A stretch of 64,000 bases of DNA, from NCBI RefSeq assembly GCF_014268495.2, contig NZ_CP077087.1, positions 1,243,501 through 1,307,500 on the forward strand, in the 5' to 3' direction. The position numbers were made by a program, and so were the translations under genes. The first letter of the stretch is position 1. Each line of letters opens with the position of its first letter. The DNA comes from Pseudomonas monsensis (GTDB taxonomy: Bacteria > Pseudomonadota > Gammaproteobacteria > Pseudomonadales > Pseudomonadaceae). Positions 7,068 through 15,993 of this stretch are shown here, in pieces. Below the pieces are notes generated by a model, which saw only the letters and a program-made list of their open reading frames with translations, did no database searches and was not told where the DNA came from.

Positions 7068-8105
7068 ATGTTCAAGAAACTGCGTGGCATGTTTTCCAGC
7101 GATCTTTCCATTGACCTGGGCACTGCCAACACCCTTATTTACGTGCGCGAGCGCGGTATCGTCCTGAATGAGCCATCGGTTGTGGCCATTCGGACACACG
7201 GTAACCAGAAAAGTGTCGTTGCTGTCGGCACCGAAGCCAAGCGCATGCTCGGCCGTACGCCGGGCAACATTGCTGCCATTCGTCCGATGAAAGACGGCGT
7301 AATCGCCGACTTCAGCGTCTGCGAAAAGATGCTGCAATACTTTATCAACAAGGTTCACGAAAACAGTTTTCTGCAGCCTAGCCCTCGTGTGCTGATCTGC
7401 GTTCCATGCAAATCCACCCAGGTGGAGCGTCGTGCCATCCGTGAATCGGCCCTTGGTGCCGGTGCCCGTGAAGTATTCCTGATCGAAGAGCCAATGGCTG
7501 CTGCGATCGGTGCCGGTCTGCCGGTTGAAGAAGCACGCGGTTCGATGGTTGTCGATATCGGTGGTGGTACCACTGAAATCGCGCTGATCTCCCTGAACGG
7601 TGTGGTCTATGCCGAATCCGTCCGCGTGGGCGGCGACCGCTTCGACGAAGCGATCATCACCTACGTGCGCCGCAACTACGGCAGCCTGATCGGTGAATCG
7701 ACGGCCGAGCGCATCAAGCAGGAAATCGGTACGGCCTACCCGGGCGGCGAAGTTCGCGAAGTCGACGTTCGCGGTCGCAACCTGGCCGAAGGCGTTCCAC
7801 GCGCATTCACCCTGAACTCCAACGAAGTGCTGGAAGCTCTGCAAGAGTCCCTGGCCACTATCGTTCAGGCTGTGAAAAGCGCCCTGGAGCAATCGCCGCC
7901 GGAGCTGGCTTCCGACATCGCCGAGCGTGGCCTGGTGCTGACCGGTGGTGGCGCGCTGCTGCGTGACCTCGACAAGTTGCTGGCCCAGGAAACCGGTCTG
8001 CCGGTGATCGTTGCCGAAGACCCGCTGACCTGCGTTGCTCGCGGCGGTGGCCGTGCATTGGAAATGATGGATAAACACACCATGGACCTGCTCTCGAGCG
8101 AATAA
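7068..8105 (+). CDS. mreB: rod shape-determining protein MreB (bacterial actin)
   Basis: A 345-residue actin homologue, full length. Phosphate 1 motif SIDLGTANTLIY is near the N-terminus, phosphate 2 is MVVDIGGGTTEIAL (about residue 165) and the adenosine motif is LVLTGGGALLRDLDKLL. MreB polymerises under the inner membrane and directs lateral peptidoglycan synthesis with MreC, MreD, RodA and PBP2. The N-terminal MFKKLRGMF is amphipathic and would bind the membrane directly. It heads mreB-mreC-mreD. A 10-bp stem-loop follows the gene and may reduce read-through into mreC so that MreB is made in excess. Confidence 0.97.
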   Translation: MFKKLRGMFSSDLSIDLGTANTLIYVRERGIVLNEPSVVAIRTHGNQKSVVAVGTEAKRMLGRTPGNIAAIRPMKDGVIADFSVCEKMLQYFINKVHENSFLQPSPRVLICVPCKSTQVERRAIRESALGAGAREVFLIEEPMAAAIGAGLPVEEARGSMVVDIGGGTTEIALISLNGVVYAESVRVGGDRFDEAIITYVRRNYGSLIGESTAERIKQEIGTAYPGGEVREVDVRGRNLAEGVPRAFTLNSNEVLEALQESLATIVQAVKSALEQSPPELASDIAERGLVLTGGGALLRDLDKLLAQETGLPVIVAEDPLTCVARGGGRALEMMDKHTMDLLSSE

Positions 8106-8136
8106 GTCGCCGAGTGCAATACGTGGGTGAGCGCGC

Positions 8137-8160
8137 AGGCAGCACTTTGCAGTGCTGCCT
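8137..8160 (+). terminator. perfect 10-bp stem-loop between mreB and mreC
   Basis: AGGCAGCACT (8137-8146), loop TTGC and AGTGCTGCCT (8151-8160) form a perfect stem. It is followed by GTTGGCGTTTATC, a weak T tract, so it is more likely a partial terminator or 3'-end stabiliser than a full stop. Confidence 0.6.
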
Positions 8161-8246
8161 GTTGGCGTTTATCTTCTGTCAGTCTTCATCCAGGCCGGTT
8201 TGATGCCGTATGAATAAACAGAACATTTGCCTGGGAGGAGCGGCTT

Positions 8247-9392
8247 ATTAAACCGCTTTTCGCCAAGGGCCCTTCGTTGGGTGTGCGCCTGTTGGTGCTG
8301 GCCGTGCTGTCGGTCGCGCTGATGGTGGTCGATGCCCGTTTCGATCTGCTCAAGCCTGCGCGCAAACAAGCGTCGCTGGTGCTGATGGATGCCTACTGGA
8401 TCACTGACCTGCCCGGTCGCCTGTGGGAAGGTGTCGCCAGCCAGTTCGGCAGCCGCACTGAGCTTGTTGCCGAAAACGAAAAACTCAAGACCGAGAACCT
8501 GCTGTTGCAGGGCCGCATGCAAAAGCTTGCCGCCCTCACCGAGCAGAACGTGCGGCTGCGCGAGTTGCTCAATTCCTCCGCACTGGTCAACGAAAAGGTC
8601 GAAGTGGCCGAGTTGATCGGCATGGACCCCAACCCCTTCACTCATCGCATCATCATCAATAAAGGTGAGCGCGACGGCGTGGTGCTCGGTCAGCCGGTGC
8701 TCGATGCCCGCGGCTTGATGGGGCAGGTGGTCGAGTTGATGCCTTACACCTCCCGTGTCCTGCTGCTCACTGACAGTACCCACAGCATTCCCGTGCAGGT
8801 GAACCGCAACGGTCTGCGGGCGATTGCCAGCGGTACCGGTAACCCTGAACGACTGGAATTGCGTCACGTCGCCGATACGGCAGACATCAAGGAAGGCGAT
8901 CTGCTGGTCAGCTCCGGCCTTGGCCAGCGCTTCCCGGCGGGCTATCCGGTCGCCACCGTGAAAGAAGTGATTCACGATTCCGGCCAGCCGTTTGCCATTG
9001 TCCGCGCCGTACCGACGGCCGCACTGAACCGCAGCCGCTACATGTTGCTGGTGTTCAGCGACAACCGCACCGCCGAAGAGCGTGCCAACGACGCAGCGCA
9101 GGCGCAGGAAAATCTTGATGCACAGGGCGGTGGCCCGGTGATCCCAACGACAGTGCCGAAAGCCGTGACCCCGCCGGCTGCCGCAACAACGCCTGCGACA
9201 TCGCCGGCTGCACCGGCTGCACCGGCCGCCAGCGCTGCGCCGGCCAAACCCGCAGCAAGCAAGCCGCCAGTGCCTGCAAAACCACCGGCCGCCACACCGG
9301 CCGCCGGTAAACCACCGGCGAATCAGCCTGCTGCTCGACCGGCGGCCAAACCGCCTGTCACCGCGCCGGCAACCACCGGGAGGCAAGAATAA
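8247..9392 (+). CDS. mreC: rod shape-determining protein MreC
   Basis: A bitopic inner-membrane protein of about 381 residues. A short cytoplasmic end (IKPLFAKGPSLGVR) precedes a membrane helix (LLVLAVLSVALMVVD), a coiled coil (about residues 75-105, ENEKLKTENLLLQGRM) and the paired beta-barrel domains of the MreC family (for example HRIIINKGERDGV, VLLLTDSTHSIPVQV). It links MreB to PBP2 and RodA. The last 90 or so residues are an Ala/Pro/Lys-rich tail, which is low complexity. Start choice: ATT at 8247 has GGGAGGAG six bases upstream and gives the conserved-looking IKPLFAKGPS; the alternative TTG 8277 would lack it. Its stop shares one base with the mreD start. Confidence 0.92.
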   Translation: MKPLFAKGPSLGVRLLVLAVLSVALMVVDARFDLLKPARKQASLVLMDAYWITDLPGRLWEGVASQFGSRTELVAENEKLKTENLLLQGRMQKLAALTEQNVRLRELLNSSALVNEKVEVAELIGMDPNPFTHRIIINKGERDGVVLGQPVLDARGLMGQVVELMPYTSRVLLLTDSTHSIPVQVNRNGLRAIASGTGNPERLELRHVADTADIKEGDLLVSSGLGQRFPAGYPVATVKEVIHDSGQPFAIVRAVPTAALNRSRYMLLVFSDNRTAEERANDAAQAQENLDAQGGGPVIPTTVPKAVTPPAAATTPATSPAAPAAPAASAAPAKPAASKPPVPAKPPAATPAAGKPPANQPAARPAAKPPVTAPATTGRQE

Positions 9393-9883
9393 TGGTCGGG
9401 GCTACCGCATCGCGTAACGGCTGGATCGTCTGGCTGACGTTTGTCGTCGGCATATTGCTCAGCGTGTCGCCATTGCCGATCTTCATGGAGATCCTGCGCC
9501 CGCTGTGGCTGGCCTTGCTTCTGACGTTCTGGGCCTTGTACCTGCCGCATACGGTGGGCATGGTCACGGCGTTCTGCCTGGGACTGGCCGAAGACGTGCT
9601 GCAGGGCGACCTGCTCGGTCAGAACGCCTTGATCCTTTCCCTGATCACCTTTCTGGTGCTGTCATTGCAGCAACGCCTGCGGATGTTCCCGATGTGGCAG
9701 CAGTGCCTGGTGATCCTGGTGATTTTCGGCCTCGCGCAACTGGTCCAGTTGTGGCTCAGTGCCTTGACCGGCAACCGTCAGCCGACCCTTGCGCTGGTCC
9801 TTCCGGCACTGGTCAGTGCCTTGCTCTGGCCTTGGGTCAGCTTTGCTCTGCGTGGATTGCGCCGCCGCTACAAAATCAATTGA
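9392..9883 (+). CDS. mreD: rod shape-determining protein MreD
   Basis: A 163-residue inner-membrane protein with about five hydrophobic segments, the normal size and layout of MreD. Recognisable pieces are the N-terminal WIVWLTFVVGILLSVSPLP, the AEDVLQGDLLGQNAL loop (conserved G-x-x-G-x-x-A/N-L in MreD) and a basic C-terminus LRRRYKIN. MreD is an integral partner of MreC in the elongasome. The ATG shares its A with the mreC stop codon (TAATG), implying coupled translation. The next gene, maf, starts 37 bases downstream in the same direction. Confidence 0.93.
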   Translation: MVGATASRNGWIVWLTFVVGILLSVSPLPIFMEILRPLWLALLLTFWALYLPHTVGMVTAFCLGLAEDVLQGDLLGQNALILSLITFLVLSLQQRLRMFPMWQQCLVILVIFGLAQLVQLWLSALTGNRQPTLALVLPALVSALLWPWVSFALRGLRRRYKIN

Positions 9884-9920
9884 TCCGGTGAAGCAGGGCA
9901 CTGAACAGGGAGATGTTTTG

Positions 9921-10517
9921 ATGAAGCCGCTTTACCTCGCCTCCGGATCGCCGCGTCGCCGTGAATTGCTCACGCAGATCGGCGTTCCATTCTCCGCCAT
10001 CAGCGCGGACATCGACGAAACCCCGCTACCCGAAGAATCGCCTTCGGCTTATGTCGAGCGCCTGGCGCGCGGCAAGGCCGAGGCCGGGCAGTGCACGGTC
10101 GTTTCCGACGCAGCGTTCTGCGTCCTGGGCGCCGACACCGCAGTGGTGCTCGACGGCAAAATTCTTGGCAAACCGGTGGACGAAGCCGATGCATGCGCCA
10201 TGCTGATGATGTTGTCTGGCAAGGAGCATGAAGTGCTGACTGCGATCGCCGTGCGCGAAGGCGAGCGCTGCGAGTCGCGGGTGGTGCGCAGTCTGGTGCG
10301 GTTTCGGCCGATCGGTCGCGACGAAGCCGCCGCCTATTGGGCCAGCGGCGAACCCCGGGACAAGGCCGGTGGCTATGGCATTCAGGGGCTTGGCGCGGTG
10401 TTTGTCGCCGGCCTCAACGGTAGCTATTCGGCGGTGGTCGGCCTGCCCGTTTGCGAAACCGCAGAACTGTTGGACCATTTCGGCATACCCTGTTGGCAAA
10501 ACCTGAATGCGCAATAA
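9921..10517 (+). CDS. maf: Maf-family nucleoside triphosphate pyrophosphatase (YhdE type)
   Basis: A 198-residue Maf protein that hydrolyses dTTP/UTP and modified nucleotides to monophosphates, a house-cleaning activity. The N-terminal signature LASGSPRRRELL, the ADIDE and LGADTAVVLDGKILGKP strands and the acidic/basic site near DKAGGYGIQG and NGSYSAVVGLP match the YhdE subgroup. Start ATG 9921 gives the invariant MKPLYLASGSPRR; in-frame codons further upstream overlap mreD and are rejected. Lies between mreD and rng, the usual Pseudomonas order, and is probably part of the mre-maf-rng transcription unit. Confidence 0.94.
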   Translation: MKPLYLASGSPRRRELLTQIGVPFSAISADIDETPLPEESPSAYVERLARGKAEAGQCTVVSDAAFCVLGADTAVVLDGKILGKPVDEADACAMLMMLSGKEHEVLTAIAVREGERCESRVVRSLVRFRPIGRDEAAAYWASGEPRDKAGGYGIQGLGAVFVAGLNGSYSAVVGLPVCETAELLDHFGIPCWQNLNAQ

Positions 10518-10574
10518 GCGTCGTACACAAAAGATGCAGCCATTATCGTGAACATGCCTGAACGAGATCCTGCC

Positions 10575-12032
10575 ATGAGTGAAGAGATTCTGATCAACAT
10601 CACGCCGATGGAGTCGCGCGTGGCGGTGGTCGAAAACGGTGTGCTGCAAGAAGTGCATGTCGAGCGCACGCAAAAACGCGGGATCGTCGGCAACATCTAT
10701 AAAGGCAAGATTGTCCGCGTACTCCCGGGCATGCAGGCAGCGTTCGTCGACATTGGACTGGACCGTGCCGCGTTCATTCACGCGGCGGAAATCTCCCTGC
10801 GTGAAGGGCCAGCAGTGGAGAGCATCAGTTCGCTGGTGCACGAAGGCCAGAGTCTGGTGGTGCAAGTCACCAAGGATCCGATCGGTTCCAAGGGCGCGCG
10901 CCTGACCACACAGTTGTCGATTCCTTCGCGCTATCTGGTCTACATGCCGCGCACCGCCCACGTTGGCATTTCCCTGAAAATCGAAGACGAAGCCGAGCGC
11001 GAGCGCCTCAAGCAGGTGGTCAGCGATTGTGTGGCCAAGGAAGAGATCAAGGAGGCGGGCGGGTTTATTCTGCGCACGGCCGCCGAAGGTGCCGGTGCCG
11101 ACGAGATCCTCATGGACATCCGTTATCTGCGCCGTCTGTGGGATCAGATCAACGAGCAGATCAAAACCATCGCTGCACCGAGCGTGATCTACGAAGACCT
11201 TGGCCTGGCGTTGCGCACCCTGCGTGATCTGGTCAATCCGAAGATCGAGAAGATCCGCATTGATTCGCGGGAAACCTTCCAGAAAACCACGCAGTTCGTC
11301 GCCGAACTGATGCCGGAAATCGCCGATCGTCTGGAACACTACCCGGGCGAGCGACCGATTTTCGATCTGTATGGCGTCGAAGACGAAATCCAGAAGGCCC
11401 TCGAGCGCAAGGTGCCGTTGAAGTCCGGTGGTTATCTGGTGGTCGATCCGGCGGAAGCCATGACCACCATTGATGTGAACACCGGGGCGTTCGTCGGCCA
11501 TCGCAATCTGGAAGAAACCATCTTCAAGACCAATCTCGAAGCGGCCACGGCGATTGCCCGGCAGATGCGCCTGCGCAATCTCGGCGGGATCATCATCATC
11601 GACTTCATCGACATGGAAGACGAAGAGCATCAGCGCCAGGTGCTGCGCACCCTGGAAAAACAGCTGGAGCGCGATCACGCCAAGACCAACATCATCGGCA
11701 TCACCGAGCTGGGCCTGGTGCAGATGACCCGCAAGCGTACGCGTGAAAGTCTTGAGCAGGTATTGTGCGAACCGTGCAGCAGTTGTCAGGGGCGCGGCAA
11801 ACTGAAGACGGCGGAAACCATCTGTTATGAGATCTTCCGCGAGATTCTTCGCGAGGCCCGCGCCTATCAGGCCGAGGGTTATCGAGTGCTGGCGAACCAG
11901 AAAGTGGTCGATCGCCTGCTCGACGAAGAATCCGGTAACGTCGCCGAGCTTGAAGGGTTCATCGGTCGCACCATACGCTTTCAGGTGGAAACCATGTATT
12001 CCCAGGAACAATACGACGTGGTGCTGCTCTGA
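10575..12032 (+). CDS. rng: ribonuclease G
   Basis: A 485-residue endoribonuclease of the RNase E/G family that matures the 5' end of 16S rRNA and cleaves selected mRNAs. It begins MSEEILINITPMESRVAVV, with an S1 domain (GNIYKGKIVRVLPGMQAAFV), the RNase H-like catalytic region containing the acidic active site (DVNTGAFVG and IDFIDMED) and the zinc-link cysteines CEPCSSCQGRG. It ends without the long scaffold domain of RNase E, so it is RNase G. An earlier ATG at 10548 would add nine residues; MSEEIL at 10575 matches the family start. Follows maf by 57 bases. Confidence 0.96.
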   Translation: MSEEILINITPMESRVAVVENGVLQEVHVERTQKRGIVGNIYKGKIVRVLPGMQAAFVDIGLDRAAFIHAAEISLREGPAVESISSLVHEGQSLVVQVTKDPIGSKGARLTTQLSIPSRYLVYMPRTAHVGISLKIEDEAERERLKQVVSDCVAKEEIKEAGGFILRTAAEGAGADEILMDIRYLRRLWDQINEQIKTIAAPSVIYEDLGLALRTLRDLVNPKIEKIRIDSRETFQKTTQFVAELMPEIADRLEHYPGERPIFDLYGVEDEIQKALERKVPLKSGGYLVVDPAEAMTTIDVNTGAFVGHRNLEETIFKTNLEAATAIARQMRLRNLGGIIIIDFIDMEDEEHQRQVLRTLEKQLERDHAKTNIIGITELGLVQMTRKRTRESLEQVLCEPCSSCQGRGKLKTAETICYEIFREILREARAYQAEGYRVLANQKVVDRLLDEESGNVAELEGFIGRTIRFQVETMYSQEQYDVVLL

Positions 12033-12107
12033 TCACCTGCGTCACATTCAATCCACCGCGGCTGGCCTCAGCTTTTCGCAGTATTTTCGCCATGGGAGCC
12101 AACTGAC

Positions 12108-15100
12108 ATGGAGCGTCTGACACGCATTCTGGCCGCGCTCACCCGTTGGGGATTGGGCCTGTGCGCGTTGGTTCTGGTGTTGATGGCGTTGTACGTCAGT
12201 CTTGGCCGTGAGCTGACCCCGCTGGTGGCCGAGTATCGCGCCGACATCGAAGACAAGGCCAGTGCGGCTTTGGGCATGCCGCTGCAGATCGGTGAGCTGG
12301 AAGGCAACTGGAGCGGGTTTGCGCCGATCCTGCTCGCCCACGACGTCATGGTTGGCGACGGCGCCAATGCTCTGCGCCTGGATCGGGTGCGTGCCGTACC
12401 GGATCTGTGGGCCAGCCTGTTGACCCGCGAAGTGCGCATCGCTCATCTTGAACTCAACGGTCTGAAGATCAGCCTCAAGGAGGCGGCGGACGGCCGTTGG
12501 GCGCTGGAAGGTCTGCCGGTGCAGAACGATCAGCCGCTCGATCCGCAGCAACTGTTCAACCGCTCGCAAATGATCCAGCAACTGTCGGTGCTCGACAGTC
12601 AGGTGACCTTGCAGCCGCAGGATCACGCGCCAATGACGCTGACCTATGTCGGCCTCAACCTGAAAACCGGCGCCAGTCGGCAACGCCTCGATGCGCGTTT
12701 GACCCTGCCGGATGGCCAGCCCGTTGCGCTGAGCCTGCGTACGCGGATCCGTCCTGATCAATGGCAGGACAGTGTGGTGGACGGCTATGCCAGCCTGCCG
12801 CAAAGCGACTGGGCGAAGTGGTTGCCCGAGCGCTTGACCCGGCAATGGCATTTCGCCGAGCTCAAGGCCGGTGGCGAGCTCTGGTTCAACTGGGCCGAGG
12901 GTGCCCTGCAAAGTGCCTCGCTGCGCCTGAACGCGCCGCAACTGACCGGTGCCTATGCCGAGCGCAAACCGATTCAGATACACAATCTGGCGCTCAACGC
13001 TTACTACCGTAACAGCGCCGAGGGTGCGACGGTCACCTTCGATTCACTGGCGATGAGCATTGGCGAAACCCGCTGGGAATCGCGCGTGCAGCTGCAGCAG
13101 ACCCGTGCGAGTGACAACGTTGAAGAGCTTTGGCATCTGCAGGCCGATCGCCTCGACCTGACCCCGCTCACCCCGTTGCTCAACGCCCTGGGGCCATTGC
13201 CGCAAGGTTTCGCCACCGTGGTCGATCACCTCAACGTCACCGGCGGCCTGCGTAATGTGTTGCTGGATTTCCGACCCAACGCCACTGATGGCAGCAAGTT
13301 CAGCTTCGCGGCCAATCTCGATAGCGTCGGTTTCGATGCCTATCACGGTGCGCCGGCCGCCCGTAATGTCAGTGGCAGTCTCAGCGGTAACCTCGACGGT
13401 GGCGAGTTGCGCATGGACAGTAAGGATTTCGTCCTGCACCTTGATCCGATCTTCGCCAAGCCCTGGCAGTATCTGCAGGCCAATGCGCGGCTGACCTGGA
13501 AACTCGATAAAGACGGCTTCACCCTGATCGCACCGTACCTGAAGGTGCTCGGCGAAGAGGGCAAGATTGCCGGCGACTTCCTGATTCGCCTGCACTTCGA
13601 CCATAGCCAGGAAGACTACATGGACCTGCGGGTCGGGCTGGTCGAGGGCGATGGTCGCTACACTGCCAAGTATCTGCCCAAGGTCTTGAGCCCGGCGCTG
13701 GATGAATGGCTGCGCACCGCCATTCTCAAAGGCGCAGTGGATCAGGGCTTCTTCCAGTATCAAGGCTCGCTGAACAAGGACGCGGGCGATGCGGATCGCA
13801 GTATCAGCCTGTTCTTCAAGGTGCATGACGCCGAACTGGCCTTCCAGCCGGGCTGGCCTCACGTCAGCAACGTCAGTGGCGACGTGTTCATCGAAGACAG
13901 CGGTGTGCGCATCTGGGCCGACAAGGGCCAGTTGCTCGATACCCAGGTCAGTGATGTGTTCGTCAATATTCCCCATGTGCCTGCCGGCCAACATACCCAT
14001 CTGTTTCTCGACGGGGCTTTTGCCGGTGGCCTGGGCGATGGCTTGAAGATTCTTCAAGAGGCGCCGATCGGTACGGGCGAAACCTTCGCCGGCTGGGAAG
14101 GCGCCGGCGATCTGCAGGGCAAGCTCAAGCTGGACGTGCCGCTGGACAAGGGCGGCGATCAGCCGAAGATTCTGGTCGACTTCAAGACCGCCAATGCACG
14201 GTTGCAGCTGGCAGAGCCGAAGCTGGAACTGACGCAGCTCAAAGGTGACTTCCGTTTCGACAGCGGCAAAGGCCTCAGCGGGCAGAACATCGCGGCGCGC
14301 GCGTTCGACAAGCCTGTCACGGCGCAGATTTTTGCCGACGGCAGCGCCAAAAAACTCAAGACCCGGGTGGCCGCGTCGGGGCAGGTCGAAGTCAAGAAAC
14401 TCACCGACTGGCTGGGCGTGACGCAACCGCTGCCGGTGTCCGGGACGATCCCGTACCAGTTGCAATTGAATCTGGAAGGTGCCGACAGTCAGTTGTTGGT
14501 CAGCTCCAGCATGAAGGGCGTGGCGGTGGATCTGCCGGCACCGTTCGGCATGGCGGCGGATGTCGGACGCAGCACGGTGTTCCGTATGACCCTGCAAGGG
14601 CAGGAGCGACGTTATTGGGTCAACTACGATCAACTGGCCAATTTTACCTTCGCGGCACCACCAGGCAGTTTTGCCGACGGACGTGGCGAACTGTTCCTCG
14701 GTGCCGGCGAAGCCGTGCTGCCGGGCGCCAAAGGCTTGCGCATTCGCGGTGTGCTGTCGGAGCTGGACGTGGCGCCGTGGCAGGATCTGGTCAACAAATA
14801 CGCCGGTCAGGACCCGGGTGGCAGTGCCAAGCAACTGTTGAACAGTGCCGATTTCAAGATCGGCAAGCTCACGGCGTTCGGCACCACACTTGACCAGGCC
14901 TCGGTCCAGGTGAACCGCAAGCCGAGTACGTGGAACCTGGCACTGGACAGCCAGCAGGCCAAAGGCTGGGCGAGCTTGCCGGATGCCAAGAGCACGCCGA
15001 TTACGGTGAATCTGCAATACGTCCGCTTGCCGGCACCAGACCCGTCGGTCCAGGCCGATGAGAACTCGCCCGATCCATTGGTCTCGGTCGACCCGACGAA

Positions 15101-15914
15101 AATCCCCGCGCTGGATATCACCATCAATCAATTGTTTCTCGGCCAGGATCTGGTTGGCGGCTGGTCGCTCAAGGTGCGACCGACCGCCAAAGGCATCGCC
15201 CTGAACAGCCTCGATATGGGCCTCAAAGGCATCCTGTTGCAGGGGAACGGTGGCTGGGAAGGTGCGCCGGGGGCGACCAACAGTTGGTTCAAGGGGCGGA
15301 TCGCTGGCAAGAACCTGGCCGATGTCCTCAAAGGCTGGGGCTTTGCCCCGAGTGTGACCAGCGAGGAATTCCGCATGGACGTCGACGGCCGCTGGCCGGG
15401 CTCGCCGGCGTGGCTGGCGACCAAACGTTTCTCGGGCACCCTCGATGCATCGTTGAACAAGGGCCAGTTTGTCGAAGTGGAGGGCGGGGCCCAGGCATTG
15501 CGGGTGTTTGGCCTGCTTAACTTCAACTCCATCGGCCGCCGCTTGCGTCTGGACTTCTCCGACCTGTTCGGCAAAGGCCTGAGCTATGACCGGGTCAAAG
15601 GCCTGTTGGTGGCGAGCAACGGCGTTTACGTGACCCGCGAGCCGATCCGCCTGACCGGGCCGTCGAGCAACATCGAACTGGACGGGACGCTGGATCTGGT
15701 CGGCGAACAGGTCGATGCCAAGTTGCTGGTGACCTTGCCGGTGACCAACAACCTGCCGATTGCCGCGCTGATCGTGGGCGCACCGGCTGTTGGTGGTGCC
15801 TTATTCCTGATCGACAAACTGATCGGCGACCGTGTGGCGCGCTTTGCCAGTGTGAAATACACCGTCAAGGGCCCGTGGAAAGAGCCGAAAATCACATTCG
15901 ACAAGCCTTTTTGA
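12108..15914 (+). CDS. yhdP: YhdP-family AsmA-like envelope protein
   Basis: A very long product, 1268 residues. One N-terminal membrane anchor (about residues 8-30, WGLGLCALVLVLMALYVSLG) is followed by a periplasmic repeating beta-groove and an AsmA_2-type C-terminus ending in VKYTVKGPWKEPKITFDKPF. YhdP, TamB and YdbH are thought to form hydrophobic bridges carrying phospholipids to the outer membrane. This links it in theme with the mla genes in this window, which move lipids the other way. The length fits the family (about 1260 in enterobacteria). It lies between rng and the nitrilase-family gene on the same strand, and nothing suggests a frameshift. Confidence 0.93.
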   Translation: MERLTRILAALTRWGLGLCALVLVLMALYVSLGRELTPLVAEYRADIEDKASAALGMPLQIGELEGNWSGFAPILLAHDVMVGDGANALRLDRVRAVPDLWASLLTREVRIAHLELNGLKISLKEAADGRWALEGLPVQNDQPLDPQQLFNRSQMIQQLSVLDSQVTLQPQDHAPMTLTYVGLNLKTGASRQRLDARLTLPDGQPVALSLRTRIRPDQWQDSVVDGYASLPQSDWAKWLPERLTRQWHFAELKAGGELWFNWAEGALQSASLRLNAPQLTGAYAERKPIQIHNLALNAYYRNSAEGATVTFDSLAMSIGETRWESRVQLQQTRASDNVEELWHLQADRLDLTPLTPLLNALGPLPQGFATVVDHLNVTGGLRNVLLDFRPNATDGSKFSFAANLDSVGFDAYHGAPAARNVSGSLSGNLDGGELRMDSKDFVLHLDPIFAKPWQYLQANARLTWKLDKDGFTLIAPYLKVLGEEGKIAGDFLIRLHFDHSQEDYMDLRVGLVEGDGRYTAKYLPKVLSPALDEWLRTAILKGAVDQGFFQYQGSLNKDAGDADRSISLFFKVHDAELAFQPGWPHVSNVSGDVFIEDSGVRIWADKGQLLDTQVSDVFVNIPHVPAGQHTHLFLDGAFAGGLGDGLKILQEAPIGTGETFAGWEGAGDLQGKLKLDVPLDKGGDQPKILVDFKTANARLQLAEPKLELTQLKGDFRFDSGKGLSGQNIAARAFDKPVTAQIFADGSAKKLKTRVAASGQVEVKKLTDWLGVTQPLPVSGTIPYQLQLNLEGADSQLLVSSSMKGVAVDLPAPFGMAADVGRSTVFRMTLQGQERRYWVNYDQLANFTFAAPPGSFADGRGELFLGAGEAVLPGAKGLRIRGVLSELDVAPWQDLVNKYAGQDPGGSAKQLLNSADFKIGKLTAFGTTLDQASVQVNRKPSTWNLALDSQQAKGWASLPDAKSTPITVNLQYVRLPAPDPSVQADENSPDPLVSVDPTKIPALDITINQLFLGQDLVGGWSLKVRPTAKGIALNSLDMGLKGILLQGNGGWEGAPGATNSWFKGRIAGKNLADVLKGWGFAPSVTSEEFRMDVDGRWPGSPAWLATKRFSGTLDASLNKGQFVEVEGGAQALRVFGLLNFNSIGRRLRLDFSDLFGKGLSYDRVKGLLVASNGVYVTREPIRLTGPSSNIELDGTLDLVGEQVDAKLLVTLPVTNNLPIAALIVGAPAVGGALFLIDKLIGDRVARFASVKYTVKGPWKEPKITFDKPF

Positions 15915-15993
15915 ACCGCCGCTAGTAGCATGGCCGAAGCCCCCTGCGCCAGCTTCTGCAGGGTTTGTGTTGATTTGCGGATAAGGAACGGCC

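Noticed and set aside
10026..12011. 661-codon antisense frame opposite maf and rng
   Set aside because: It crosses two secure genes and is a by-product of codon bias.
13044..15131. 695-codon antisense frame opposite yhdP
   Set aside because: Shadow of the yhdP reading frame with no recognisable domain.
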